Shown here piece by piece: positions 23,701 through 33,942 of a DNA stretch of 64,000 nt. How positions within the stretch are numbered: position 1 is the first letter of the stretch; each line of letters starts with the position of its first letter. The stretch lies in contig JYIP02000006.1 in NCBI GenBank assembly GCA_001051155.2, positions 2,046,001 through 2,110,000 of the forward strand, in the 5' to 3' direction. The notes beneath the pieces are model-generated. The model was not told where the DNA came from. It saw only the letters and a list, made by a program, of their open reading frames with translations, and searched no databases. Source of the stretch: Chrysoporthe austroafricana. Lineage: Eukaryota > Ascomycota > Sordariomycetes > Diaporthales > Cryphonectriaceae. The position numbers were made by a program, and so were the translations under genes.

Positions 23701-25404
23701 GATCCAGTCAATACAATCACCCTTGAGCCAGCGGCGGCCGGAAGGAGGGAGGAGGAGGCCTACCCTCTGAACGGATATAATAGGTACCAAATCATCACCA
23801 GCAGAGCCGACGGTCTCCAAGATCAAAACAGGCGGTGGGAGGGGGGCTATGACACGATGAATAGCTCATGCTTGGAGCCAGAACGGTAGGAATCAGCCTA
23901 AAGAGATAGGATACACGCGAGATCGACTCTGCGGGTGGGCGAGCTTTCGAGGGTGTGGATACAGTGCCAAAAGGTGGCCACTTCAAAATCGACCGCGTCT
24001 CGAGGACGTCGCAGGCACCACTTGGCTTCTTAGCGTGCCTGAACTTGTCCGAACGTGTTGAGCTCGATGAGTTGACGCAGTCAAAGCGGCTCGAAGGACA
24101 GGTCCGGCGCAGTGGACAACGCTCCACCGTTTGGGGGACGGAATCTCTAAAGTAAAGAACTCCTCGTCGGAGAGCGCAGGGAGAGCGCCGCAGAGCAGCC
24201 CGCTGGGCTGACTTTAGGTCCTCGAGCCCAGGAGTTTCGAAACCGCAGAGCGAATCTGCCTGTCTTCCTTCCCAATGTAACGCTGGTCCGGCGAAGGATC
24301 GTAAAGCCCGAACTGGCGGAGTTGGCTCTATGAAGTCGAAGGTTGAGTGAGGGTCAGTAGCCAAGCAGGGAGGGGCGCGAGTCTCACGAGGTCGCAGCGG
24401 GCGGGATGGGAAGGTAGAGACGAGATCCAACGGCCACTATTCTGCAGCGCTATCCACGTAGTGCGCCCAAGAAGCTAGGGCATGAACACCAGCTGGAAGA
24501 CCCTTGCGCATGGAAAAGCCCGAAGGCCCTGAGAGCTGGTCCCGAGGACGGGAGACGTGAACAAATCGATCCAGCCTGCTAGCGCAAGTCTCGATGGCCC
24601 AGGATAGGAGCGCTAGGGGGGCGGCGGTGACCGGGGTGGCCAAGGCAAGTAGCGCTTTGGGCCAGTGGATGCCGAAGACGTGCATCCGCAGAAGGGTCTG
24701 GCGGTCCGTATGCCGGACGAGAGGGCCGATCTGTGGATGAGGTCGAGGGCCGGAGCGAGTGAAGCGATGGAGCCTGTGATGCCCGCGGGCCCACGACCTG
24801 TGAGGCTCGGGCCTGCCTGTCTACCTGAGGGCGTCGAGCCCAGGAGGTTGGGGACCTGACTGAGCGGAGCGGGAAGGGGAGACCAGAGGCAGAGGATGTC
24901 CACTGACGTCGTCAACAGCACTAACAACGCAATTGTTCTAGCAGCAAGGATCCCAAGGCTGCGTCCGAACCGAGAAAAGTCTGTTTTGGGCGGCGGCGCA
25001 CGGGCCCCTCGAGGACAAGCACTGACGGGCGCGCCACGGGGCGGACGATAGAGTGGAGCGAGACCCTGCAAAGCGGGAGAGACAGAACCGCGAGCGGTCG
25101 GTCGTTGGGGAGTGGTTGGGGGTGGTTGGTGACGAGGAAATGCCAGATTGGGACCGAGACCCGAGAGAAATCCCTCAGGGCGCGTGATGATCGTGGCTTT
25201 ATGTGCCCTGGCGAGCACCGCACCATGCCGTGTTGCGCCCCGGCCCCTGCCACACGACCTGAACCTCCACACGCCTCTAGCGACGGGACGCTTTCCCAAC
25301 CAGGTGTGCTGTGATGTCACGCAGGGCCGAGTGCAGATACAGAACGGCGCTGAGGCTCTGGCAGCGAGCGGGGAGGGCTAGAGGTTGAGGTGCCGCAGGA
25401 CGGG

Positions 25405-25414
25405 ATCACCCCAC
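25405..25414 (+). promoter_or_regulatory. Exact SRE-1 word (ATCACCCCAC)
   Basis: This is identical to the classical sterol regulatory element of the mammalian LDL receptor promoter. It sits between the SCAP gene and the JmjC gene, about 1.7 kb from the SCAP start and about 1.5 kb from the JmjC start. A given 10-mer is expected by chance roughly 0.1 times in a window this size counting both strands, so function is only a hypothesis. Fungal SREBPs are known to bind related sites. Confidence 0.3.
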
Positions 25415-25428
25415 AATGGATGCCGCCG

Positions 25429-25470
25429 AGGTGAGGTGAGGTAAGGTGAGGTGAGGTGAGGTGAGGTGAG
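25429..25470 (+). repeat. (GAGGT)n minisatellite
   Basis: About eight copies of the pentamer GAGGT, one of them altered to AAGGT, follow directly after the SRE-1 word. It is a strand-asymmetric purine-rich tract in the SCAP/JmjC spacer. Confidence 0.85.
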
Positions 25471-25728
25471 ACGGGGTGAAGCGAGGGAGGGCGCGGTAGG
25501 CGTGGTAGGCTTCTTGGCTTGGGGCTCGCTATCTGGTGACTGTGCCTTGATGGAGCTCTTTCCTGGCACTAGCCTGAACAAGGCGAGAGATTGGGAACAC
25601 TCCATGGACGGACAGAATAGGGATGGACCAGGGGGAATTGGTGGTTGCTGAGGCCTGATCGAGATCGCTCCTCAGGTCGACGAGGCCAAGGCAGGGGGAA
25701 ATAGGGCAAGGGGTAAGTACGTAAGGGC

Positions 25729-25762
25729 GATGGACGGATGGATGGATGGGTGGATGATGGGA
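25729..25762 (+). repeat. (GGAT)n short tandem repeat
   Basis: Several imperfect copies of GATG/GGAT occur in a row, with GGGT interruptions. Simple sequence; no coding role. Confidence 0.75.
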
Positions 25763-26089
25763 CGGGACACGGGACAGACAGGAAGGAGAGATGCCATCGG
25801 CTCAGCTCGAGCTCGATATGCACTATCTGGCTGACGGAACCAGCTACTTACGCCCCTCTCCGGAGCAGCCATCTGCTGTCACCTCCAAGGCACAACCGCC
25901 TGCACTGCGACGACACCTTGCGGGTTGCGTCTTCAGGCTTGATACGAGGGCTAACTTCTCGGTGCCGGCCGCCCGGCGCTTGCGCTGCTCAGCAGCGCAG
26001 CCCAGGGGTGGGACGGGGCTCTGCTCATACCGTCGACCTGAGTCAAACCGCCGTCAGTGTCGTCGTCCCGGATGTGCGGCGGTGGATGG

Positions 26090-26142
26090 GTGTGGGTGCG
26101 AGTGTGTGTGTGTGTGTGTGCATATGCACATGCACACGCCCA
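26090..26142 (+). repeat. GT/CA microsatellite
   Basis: A GTGTGT run of about ten units is followed by CATATGCACATGCACACG, giving alternating purine-pyrimidine sequence over about 50 bp, of a kind that can adopt Z-DNA. Confidence 0.75.
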
Positions 26143-26159
26143 CATGTCGACGGTGGCAG

Positions 26160-26186
26160 CGTAGCGTCGCGTCGCGTCGCGTCGAG
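26160..26186 (+). repeat. (GCGTC)n short tandem repeat
   Basis: About five consecutive copies of GCGTC, the first imperfect. Simple sequence in the same repeat cluster. Confidence 0.75.
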
Positions 26187-26876
26187 GGGCCGCTTGTCGT
26201 TGCCCGGGGCCCAGGACAGCACCTGGGGGGGAACACGGCGCAGAGGGGGCACCCTCTCTTCTTATCTCATTTCCAGGGTCTGGTGTCTAGGTCCTTCGAT
26301 ACATATATATATACATATATAAATTCTCGCTTCCGGCCTCGAATCCCACCCGCCCGTGCATCGTCGTCGTCGCTCCAGATCCGCCCTGAGCAGCCCTATG
26401 CCCAGGAGGGGCGGCAGATATCAGGCCATTTTATGCCACTGATCAGCCCATTCTGCCGTCATGCGGCGCTGAGGGCCCTGTGACAGCTGCACCCTGCCTG
26501 CTGAACCCGCTGCGCACCTCCTCCTGATTGGGCCTCATGCCCGCCTCTGCAAGTGCCGAGGGCCCCTCACCGCAGGACCCTGCATCGACCACATGGGTTC
26601 GGCGAGATCTGCCTAGAAGAAGAGATTCACATTCCAGCCAGCAGCACGGCGCCCACTGGGATTTGGAAGGAGTCCCCTGCGCCAGCTCTGAACCTTCCAG
26701 CCGCCCGGGTCCCGCTGAGCACGGCAGACAGATCCCTCCCTTCACACTGCGACGCTGCGTCCCCGGTCCGTGCAACCCAGGCCGGTGCCCTCGCGCTTTT
26801 GACGACACTTGACAGGCGAGGCTGTGTGCCGGACGCCTCGCGGGCCGGCCCTTGCCCTGCTGTCTTCCGTGCAGAC

Positions 26877-28298
26877 ATGGATCCGGATCCTGACCCCATA
26901 GCGGAGCTCCTCACCACGTACAACGAACTCAACTCCTCCGTCGTCGAGGAGCTTGATGAGGAGCCCAGCCCCCTCGAGTTCATGCGCTATGTCTCGAGGA
27001 ACACCCCTTTTGTGGTGAGGAGAGGTGCTGCACGCTGGCATGCCACCAGGACGTGGACTGCCGACTATCTCAGAGATTTTCTACGCCTGCAGAACGTGAA
27101 CGTCGCAGTTACGCCGGAAGGGTGAGTTGTCTCCGTGCCCTGCTTGACCTGGTATATCACCCTGAGACCGTCTCAACCTTGTTCTTGCTATCCCTCACTG
27201 TTCCACCGCCTAACCGAAGAGGATTCGATCTGATTGCTATGTCTCCATCCTCAGCAACGCCGACTGCCCCACAACGCATGAGAATGGAGAGCTTGTCTTT
27301 GCCAAGCCGTGGGAGGAGGACCAAGCGTTCCCCGATTTCCTTGACTACGTGCGGCGTCAAGAGATGGATCCTTCAGACCCCAGTTTCTCCGAGATCAGAT
27401 ATGCTCAGACTCGTAAGTACAGGTGCTTCATTGAGCCAGGCGGTGCAGTGTCTGATCCTATCTCCCGCCAGAAAACGACAATCTGAGGCACGAGTACATC
27501 TCTCTTTTCAGCCAGGTCCAGCGAGACATCCCCTTCGCACGAATCGCTCTTCAGAAAGAGCCGGATGCCATCAATATGTGGTGAGTGACTTGGCATTGAG
27601 TGACCAACTCTGGGTGGCATTACACGCCATTCGTACATCGCACTCTAAGGCAGGGCACCATACAATCACATGCGTACTCGTAGTTACGACTAATTCCAGG
27701 GCCTGGAATCAAGGATAGGAAATTCCCGCTCCGTGACGGCGCTTCATCTAGACAATTACGAGAACATCTACGTGCAGATCCAGGGGCAAAAACACTTTGT
27801 TCTGCTGCCCCCTCACTGCCACCCCTGTGTAAACAGGAAACCTCTGCGGCCCGCCACTTATGCTCGAAGCAGCATAGGCGCCGGTCTCGAGCTTGTCGTG
27901 GACTCTGCCAAGGATCAAGAGGAGGCGGAACCTGTCCCATTCGCAATCTGGGACCCAGATCGACCTGGTGAGAACGCGACGCCGTACTCGAAGCTAGCCG
28001 AGCCCATACGCGTTACACTGGAGAAGGGAGACATGCTTTACCTCCCAGCAATGTGGTCTGTCACCCGATCACAGCCGCCTCTTGAGTGACGAGACTAAAG
28101 AGATCAATATAATAGGTACCACAAGGTCTCTCAGTCTTGCTCAGAGGAGGGTATCTGTGTAGCTGTCAATTACTGGTGAATTGCATCATATCAATTCTGT
28201 GCGGTCGCTGTTCTCTGACTAACTGGCGGCGTAGGTACGACATGGACTTCAGTGGTCCACTATACCCCTTGGCATCATTTGTGAGATCGATGTGCTAG
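26877..28298 (+). CDS. JMJD7: JMJD7-like JmjC-domain lysyl hydroxylase, 325 aa, 6 exons
   Basis: The exons are 26877-27121, 27255-27412, 27472-27580, 27714-28055, 28116-28175 and 28235-28298; all phases agree. The protein starts MDPDPDPIAELL. It contains SPLEFMRYVSRNTPFVVRRG, VNVAVTPEGNADCP and DAINMWIGNSRSVTALHLDN. The Fe(II) ligands are visible as His182-x-Asp184 (HLDN) and His287 (WYHKVSQS), followed by GICVAVNYWYDMDF. Human JMJD7 is a 2-oxoglutarate/Fe(II)-dependent lysyl (3S)-hydroxylase of about 316 aa acting on DRG GTPases; the length and motif order match. The acceptor of exon 4 (CAAG at 27713) was chosen because an earlier AG leads to a stop, and the donor after exon 4 is GTCTGT, a weak site. 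Probably cytosolic or nuclear. Confidence 0.9.
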
Positions 28299-28401
28299 CG
28301 CAACGAGACTCTACAATGGTCTATATCTCAATAGTAAACGCACACGCCTCAAACCGAAAGGCTTCATCACTCGAAGTAAAATTGGTATTCATTGCAAGTT
28401 G

Positions 28402-28899
28402 ATGGCTGTCTTCAGAAGTAACTCCCTAACAAAGTCATTCCAAATGAGCTGGAGGCCTCCATCAGCCCGTCCGTCGGTCTTGAACGAGACAGCTGTCTTC
28501 ATGACCTCTGACGTGATCGGTCAAGGACCAAATTTCGCAACCCAACCAGACCATTGTAGACGAAATACTGAAATTAAACCATTCAGAATCGAAGATATTT
28601 GCGAGCAGCCTCTCACAGGCCTGTACCTTGCACATCCTCCTTCCCTGCGGAAACTACAGGGCGGAGTGAAAAATAAGACAGTGACGGGGAACCAACGTAG
28701 AAACGGCTTCATGAAGATATATCTGCCCCCAAACGAGTATCCACTTCACCAACAAGTGTCGGAGTTCCAAATTCAGACTCTTCTCAACATACCTGAAGAC
28801 TGCGTCTCAGGCTTGCACACACCTGATGACATTAAGATGTTGGGACCACGTTCAACAGAACTGGTTGCAAGGTCTTTACGACTCTTCGACACCCTCTAA
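28402..28899 (+). CDS. Possible small orphan ORF (165 aa), unrecognised
   Basis: An ATG-initiated frame of 165 codons runs shortly after the JmjC gene. No domain, signal peptide or membrane segment was recognised; the composition is unremarkable and there is no supporting splice structure. It may be a species-specific gene, a relic, or part of the 3' UTR of the JmjC gene. I do not assign a function. Confidence 0.2.
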   Translation: MAVFRSNSLTKSFQMSWRPPSARPSVLNETAVFMTSDVIGQGPNFATQPDHCRRNTEIKPFRIEDICEQPLTGLYLAHPPSLRKLQGGVKNKTVTGNQRRNGFMKIYLPPNEYPLHQQVSEFQIQTLLNIPEDCVSGLHTPDDIKMLGPRSTELVARSLRLFDTL

Positions 28900-29053
28900 C
28901 ACGCCGAGGCCTTGGAAATTCGCCCGACTGTTGCTGTCAAATCTCGCGTCCTGGCCATTAAAAAAAAACCCCCCCACAAAACAAACCTGGACGCTTCATA
29001 ACCTGCAACTGCCCACAACTCATCTCCCTCGCAGTCGCTGCGTTAATCCCGCC

Positions 29054-30568
29054 TCAGTAGTTCTCGGGTTTCTCTCCCTCGCCCAACTTCCACTTCAGCA
29101 CCTCCTCGGGGACCAGCCGGCCCGTGGCGTTGGCAAAGTCGGCCTGGATCTCCAGCCACCGGTTCGTGCGGCGATAGCGGTCGGCCAGCGCCAGCAGGAT
29201 GCAGTCGTCCTCGTCGAACTTGTCATCGACCTCGGGGAGTTTGATGCGCCCGGCGCAGTGGTCTGCAATCACCTGCCGCGCGTACTGCCCGATGTAGGCC
29301 TTGGTGCCTGCTTCGGAGGCGGTGGCGCCGTAGCCGGAGTCGGCCTCCCTAGTGAGAGAGGCGCTGGGCGGCGTCTTCTGCTCCTTTTCCTTCTTCTCGC
29401 CATTGGGCTGGGTGGGAGACTTGGTGCGGGAGCCCTTCTTGGACTCCTTGGCCTCCTGGATGGCCTTAGCAGCGGCAGTCTCGGCAGCGCCGGAGAGGTT
29501 GATACCGACCGTGACCTGACCGAGGACGCCCTCGTCCTTCTTCTCGTCGTCCGTCTTCTCGGCATCTATGTTCTCCCTAGTGGTCTTCTCATCGTCTGCC
29601 TTCTCGGCGTCGGTATTCTCAGCACTTGTCGTCTCCTCACCAGTCTTCTCGGCATCCGTCATCTCAGCATCCGTGGTAGTATCACCACCAGCAGTGGCGA
29701 CATCACTCGAGATCGCACCAGCATCATCCTTGCCTGCATCATCGCTGGTGTCGTCCTCACCAGGGACTTTGGCGCCAATACTCTGCAGGTGCTTGTGCCG
29801 CTTGATCAACTCGCCCCTGCGCCGATTCATAGCGTTCGCTATGTTACCCCACGACTCGTTGTTCTTCCTGAGCACCAGCAGCTGCGAGTCCTCGGACTGC
29901 GTGAAGGGTGCGCCGCACTCGCGGCCCGCGGCGCAGATCCTCATGCCGGCGAGTATGTCGCGCACCTCGGTGGAGGCGTCGGTCGTCGCGCCCTCGTCGC
30001 CCGTCGACTGGAGCCTCGTGTACTGGCCCTTCTTGGAGAACTTCTTCTTGTTGTCCACCTTGGTGGCGGCCTCATTCTTCTCTGCCTGCTTGGCGGGCAT
30101 GGGCTCCTCAGCCGCATTCTCGTACTTAGCCTTGAGCTTCATAATGTACTCCTCCTGCTGCTCGATTCGGCGTGCGAGGCGCTTGTGCTCCTGCTCGGCC
30201 TCCTGGAGGTGCTGCTCGGCCTTCTTCCTGTGCTTCGCTTCCAGCGCCCGCTCCTTGATGATGCTGCTCCTGCCGTATTTGCCGTACTTCGCCTTCGCCT
30301 TGCCTTTGTTGTCCTTCTTCAGTAGTGGCTGCATGTCCTCGTCATCGGCATCGTCAGTATAGACATTGTCGCTGTCCTGATTGTAAATGATGCCGACGTG
30401 GGTGTCCTTATCCTCACAGGGGTTCTTGCTTCGAGTGCCCTTGTTGGGGACAAGGACTGGCACGTCACCAGGGAGCAGTAGGTTGAGTGGCTGGAACTCG
30501 CAGTCTGTCACTGGGACGCGCTGACCATTGCGGTCGCGAATGGTGAGGTTCTTGAACGAGACAGACAT
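29054..30568 (-). CDS. Acidic protein with coiled coil and SANT/Myb-like segment, 504 aa
   Basis: The ATG at 30568 gives MSVSFKNLTIRDRNGQRVPV; the frame continues upstream only to a TTG. The order seen is: a conserved-looking N-terminus (1-60), a Lys-rich stretch, a charged helical segment likely to be a coiled coil (about 100-155), a Myb/SANT-like segment (about 222-262, FTQSEDSQLLVLRKNNESW then GNIANAMNRR), a low-complexity acidic region with repeats of the type DAEKT (about 299-345), and a second compact region (about 430-504) ending near WKLGEGEKPENY. The single exon and charged character suggest a nuclear protein that binds chromatin, DNA or protein, but no named family was recognised. 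Function unknown. Confidence 0.8.
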   Translation of the reverse strand: MSVSFKNLTIRDRNGQRVPVTDCEFQPLNLLLPGDVPVLVPNKGTRSKNPCEDKDTHVGIIYNQDSDNVYTDDADDEDMQPLLKKDNKGKAKAKYGKYGRSSIIKERALEAKHRKKAEQHLQEAEQEHKRLARRIEQQEEYIMKLKAKYENAAEEPMPAKQAEKNEAATKVDNKKKFSKKGQYTRLQSTGDEGATTDASTEVRDILAGMRICAAGRECGAPFTQSEDSQLLVLRKNNESWGNIANAMNRRRGELIKRHKHLQSIGAKVPGEDDTSDDAGKDDAGAISSDVATAGGDTTTDAEMTDAEKTGEETTSAENTDAEKADDEKTTRENIDAEKTDDEKKDEGVLGQVTVGINLSGAAETAAAKAIQEAKESKKGSRTKSPTQPNGEKKEKEQKTPPSASLTREADSGYGATASEAGTKAYIGQYARQVIADHCAGRIKLPEVDDKFDEDDCILLALADRYRRTNRWLEIQADFANATGRLVPEEVLKWKLGEGEKPENY

Positions 30569-32506
30569 GACTATCGACGAGATGCTTGGGATTGATGAGA
30601 TGTGGAGCGAGGAAAATAGACGACGTAGTTGAGCTTGGGTCAATATCGTTATGGAGCCGTGAGGCTTCAAAGTATGAATTGATTGAGCAAGCTGAGTAGA
30701 TGAGATGGGCTTGCGTCGTCAGATTGCGTTTAGTGGGGAGATGGGGTACGAGGATGGTGAGATGGACAGACGATTGTACCGAATCCAACTTGTACTTTGA
30801 TGTGTAGAACTGAGAAATGAACAATCGATGGCCGCTGGTGTGCTGTAGTCCATGAGTTACCAGAAAGGAACCTGCTTGCAGGCTTTGAAAGTTTGCTGTG
30901 GACTTTTCGTCGAGCTTCAGCAATGGGTTGGAAGCTGGCGTCGAATGAGTATTGGCAGTAGCAGAAGTCGGCTACGGGTGAGCTAATCACTATTTCTGCT
31001 TATAATATCAAACAGCTGACATAATTTAAAAGACTTGAAGCTAAAATTCACTTTGATTTCTTTGGAAATAAGATTAAATGAGGATGCTTTGCCCTCCTAA
31101 GCGATGCTGCTAAGTGAACGGAGAGGTCGGGAGGTCGCCTCACCCTAGCAAACATTCATTGACATTCTCCTCACTATGTTATTCTCATAAGGCATAGGGT
31201 CTTCACTGAGGCACAGCTTCAGATTCACGTCAGGTTGGCATTCCATGTGACCTCTGGTCGTGCAAATGCTCGGGGTTCTTCATAGCCTAGTCCTGTGTAA
31301 ATTTATGTTTACTTTGGTATATACTATTTTCCTGTATTTTCTCTATGGAAGCCATAACCGCTTAACCATCATTGTTGTATTGTTTTAGCCATAGAAGAGC
31401 TCTCAACTCCAATGGAAAGTTTCATATGTGATATGTAGCAGTTATTTAGGCCTTGGGTGCCTAGGTAGTGAAAAACACCTTCTGGCAATTAACCGTCTTT
31501 TTCAAAGACAGACAAGATGTTTGAAACCAGGCATTGCATAATCGTAAGAGATCATGCAATACCAAGAACTAGAAGTCATCCGAATCCCATCACCTTCAGT
31601 GTACTGTGTAAACAGGTCATCAAACGATAAATATGGCGAAGGTTCCAGAGAGATGTCGCCCTCTCAACCAATAGCGGAAGGAGTTGCTTAGTAAGACAAC
31701 TTTTGAACTGTAATGTCTTCTGTTCAAAGCATTTTGACAATGTCACACTCGAAAGAATGTTAGAATCAAGAACATACATGGTGTCATTACTTCTTCTTCC
31801 TCATGCCCCTGCCCACTTTATCGAAGCTTTAGGGCAGCTGGATCCCCTGGTCACCTCAATTAATAATGGAGGTAGATCACAAGCATTCGAAACACGCAGC
31901 AGATTTCGACACAGTGCGCATACCAATATTATCCGCCCAGGAGAATGAAGTAATACCAGATAGTGGCGGCGGTGAATTCCAAACAAGTGCAAATGCTGCT
32001 AGGCCGCTATTTCAGCCCTGCTGCGGACCTGATTAGCGCCACCATTGAGCAAGCAGATTACAGGCGCCAGGGCCTTCCTGACATCCTACTTTATGGTTAA
32101 TTTAAGGTTTTTCTTGAGTGATCACCTGACTCGATGTTATAATTCGAGGGAAAGAGTTCCTGGAGAGGTTCATCTCCGTCACCATCGTCGGGCCTGGAAT
32201 GCGAAGTCCTCCCTCCTTCTCCTCAGGGGCACCTGGGTCATCATCCGTAGTTGCTGAGGCGGAGTGCGAAAAGTAGAAGTCACTCCAATCCTGAAACTTA
32301 AAGTAGGTGAATAACTCAGCATATATGTACATCCCATTTGCGGCCCGCTATGTAGTGATCATTACTATAGAGGGCTCCGTGGCCAAAATGACACGAAATG
32401 GCTATAAAATGTGTTTTGCAGGCCTGACAATGGCCTCGAAACGTTTGGAAATGCATTGTATCAAATCTCGAAGCGCTGCATACATGCACTGTTGTATTAT
32501 CTTCGT
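30569..32506. other. AT-leaning intergenic region; nothing certain seen
   Basis: Only short frames without motifs occur. The left part is the promoter side of the acidic SANT-like gene; the stretch 31000-31600 is AT-rich. The right part is downstream of the membrane protein gene. No RNA gene or repeat was recognised. Confidence 0.45.
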
Positions 32507-33942
32507 CTATGGCAACTCCCTCAACTCCCTATCCGGCTTCGTGGCCGGCATCTCGTGGCACGACATAGTGTCGTGCTGCTGATACTCCTGGAACGCCTGA
32601 GCTGGCGCCGTATTCTGCTGAGGGGGATGGAAACTTGACTCGGTCTGTGGGAACCCCTGATTCTCTTGCAATGGCGGAGATTGAGTGCTTTGTTGGTAAC
32701 TCGGCACCGTGCCACTACCGGGCGCGGGACTATGGAGAGGCGGTGGGCTGCCCGGAGAGTTCAAGGTTGAGCCGTAGATGCTTTGGGTGTTGACGCTGTA
32801 TGGAGGCTTCTGGATGGAGTTGCGGTCTTCGACACCAGGCTGCACCCCGGCGTAAGAATACGGCTGCTGCATCGCCGGTTGGTCCTGGAAAGCTGCGGGC
32901 GCTGGTGCACCCGCCACGGGTTGAGGAGCGGCGTGGACATTATCAGCGGCAAGAGCAGGACCTGAGCTCCGCTTTTTTCGGCAAAGCAGGAATACTAGGG
33001 AGAAGACGAGTATTGCGATCACTGCCACTCCACCGACTACTCCACCAACGATGGCGCCGATGGGTGTCGAGGACTTCGATGTGGAAGTATGAGTTGAGCT
33101 CGCTGTAGAGGTTGTAGATGTCAGCCCATCAGTGGTTGTTGCAAAATTCGAAAGTGTCGATGAGCTCGTGGTCGTATCATCGGCACTGGATGCTGTGCTT
33201 GATACAGCCAAGCTGTGATCTATGGCTTGCAGCGTCTCGACTGCTAGTCCACCGCAATTGAAGATGGTATATCCCACAACGTCTTCGTATGTCAAAGTCA
33301 CGCAGACAGGATATTGAGATAGTGAGCTTAAAAGGTGATATTAGCAATTCGGCGTGAGTTCCGCAGCCCAGGACCGAAACTTACCACCAGTAGGTTGAAA
33401 TGCCAATTTCGTCGGAGCCCAAGGCGTATCCCGCAGCAGAATCGATACTGGCAGCATCATGCATCAGCCAACGGAGACTCTCAAGCGTGCCACTTCAAAA
33501 ATTCATACCATGTTGTTACAACTGGACAATCAGTAGAGGTCGTAGGACAGCAGCCGGCCATCCACTCAAAACCAGTGGTCGTGAAGATACAAGTATTATC
33601 AGTAGCACAAGCTAGTGGGGAGGCTGAACGCAGTCAATATGGTTTTTGTAGCAATCCCAATTCATGATTTGACTGACAGATGTCATGAGACAAGTAACCA
33701 CAGACACTTCCTGGTACGGATGATAGTCTCTTTCCTAGTGGTGATCTTCTGAGTTCCGGAGGACTCGTTGGTGCCGGAACTGCTGCCGCTGGCAGCATCT
33801 GCTCGCCGAGACCGGCAGTCTCTTGTGCTGGCGCATGGCCTCTGAGATCGTGACCTTCACGTGAATTCCACTTGAAACTACCTGCTTCGATGAAGGGGAG
33901 GGAGCAGCCCAGAACTGCTAGGTGGTAACTCCGCCTCATCAT
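32507..33942 (-). CDS. Cys-rich, Ser/Thr-rich single-pass membrane protein, 420 aa, 4 exons
   Basis: The exons are 33942-33678, 33623-33509, 33447-33385 and 33326-32507; the three introns are 54-61 nt and all phases fit. The N-terminus MMRRSYHLAVLGCSLPFIEA resembles a signal peptide. A Cys-rich domain follows splicing: VCGYLSHDISSPLACATDNT leading into MAGCCPTTSTDCPVVTTC, a pattern seen in many secreted fungal proteins. A Ser/Thr-rich stalk (about 188-235) precedes a Gly/Val/Ile membrane segment (about 237-263) followed by RKKR, and then a Pro/Gln-rich cytoplasmic tail. The layout resembles wall-stress sensors such as Mid2/Wsc-type proteins, but the Cys domain is not a WSC domain that I recognise. 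A plasma membrane location is inferred; function unknown. Confidence 0.82.

Larger units (their letters stand above)
23701..26876. other. 3.2-kb divergent spacer between SCAP and the JmjC gene
   Basis: This holds both promoters. It is GC-rich and contains long non-ATG frames on both strands, the longest about 235 codons on the minus strand starting at a GTG. None has a conserved domain, so they are probably long 5' UTR or chance frames. It also carries a cluster of short tandem repeats (25.4-26.3 kb) and an SRE-1 word, listed separately. Confidence 0.5.

Noticed and set aside
23795..24430. Minus-strand frame of 211 codons just upstream of SCAP
   Set aside because: Non-ATG start, no domain, overlaps the expected SCAP 5' UTR.
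24613..25320. Minus-strand frame of 235 codons upstream of SCAP
   Set aside because: It begins at GTG, is Pro/Arg/Ser-rich as expected from GC-rich DNA, and has no motif or splice support; more likely 5' UTR or chance.
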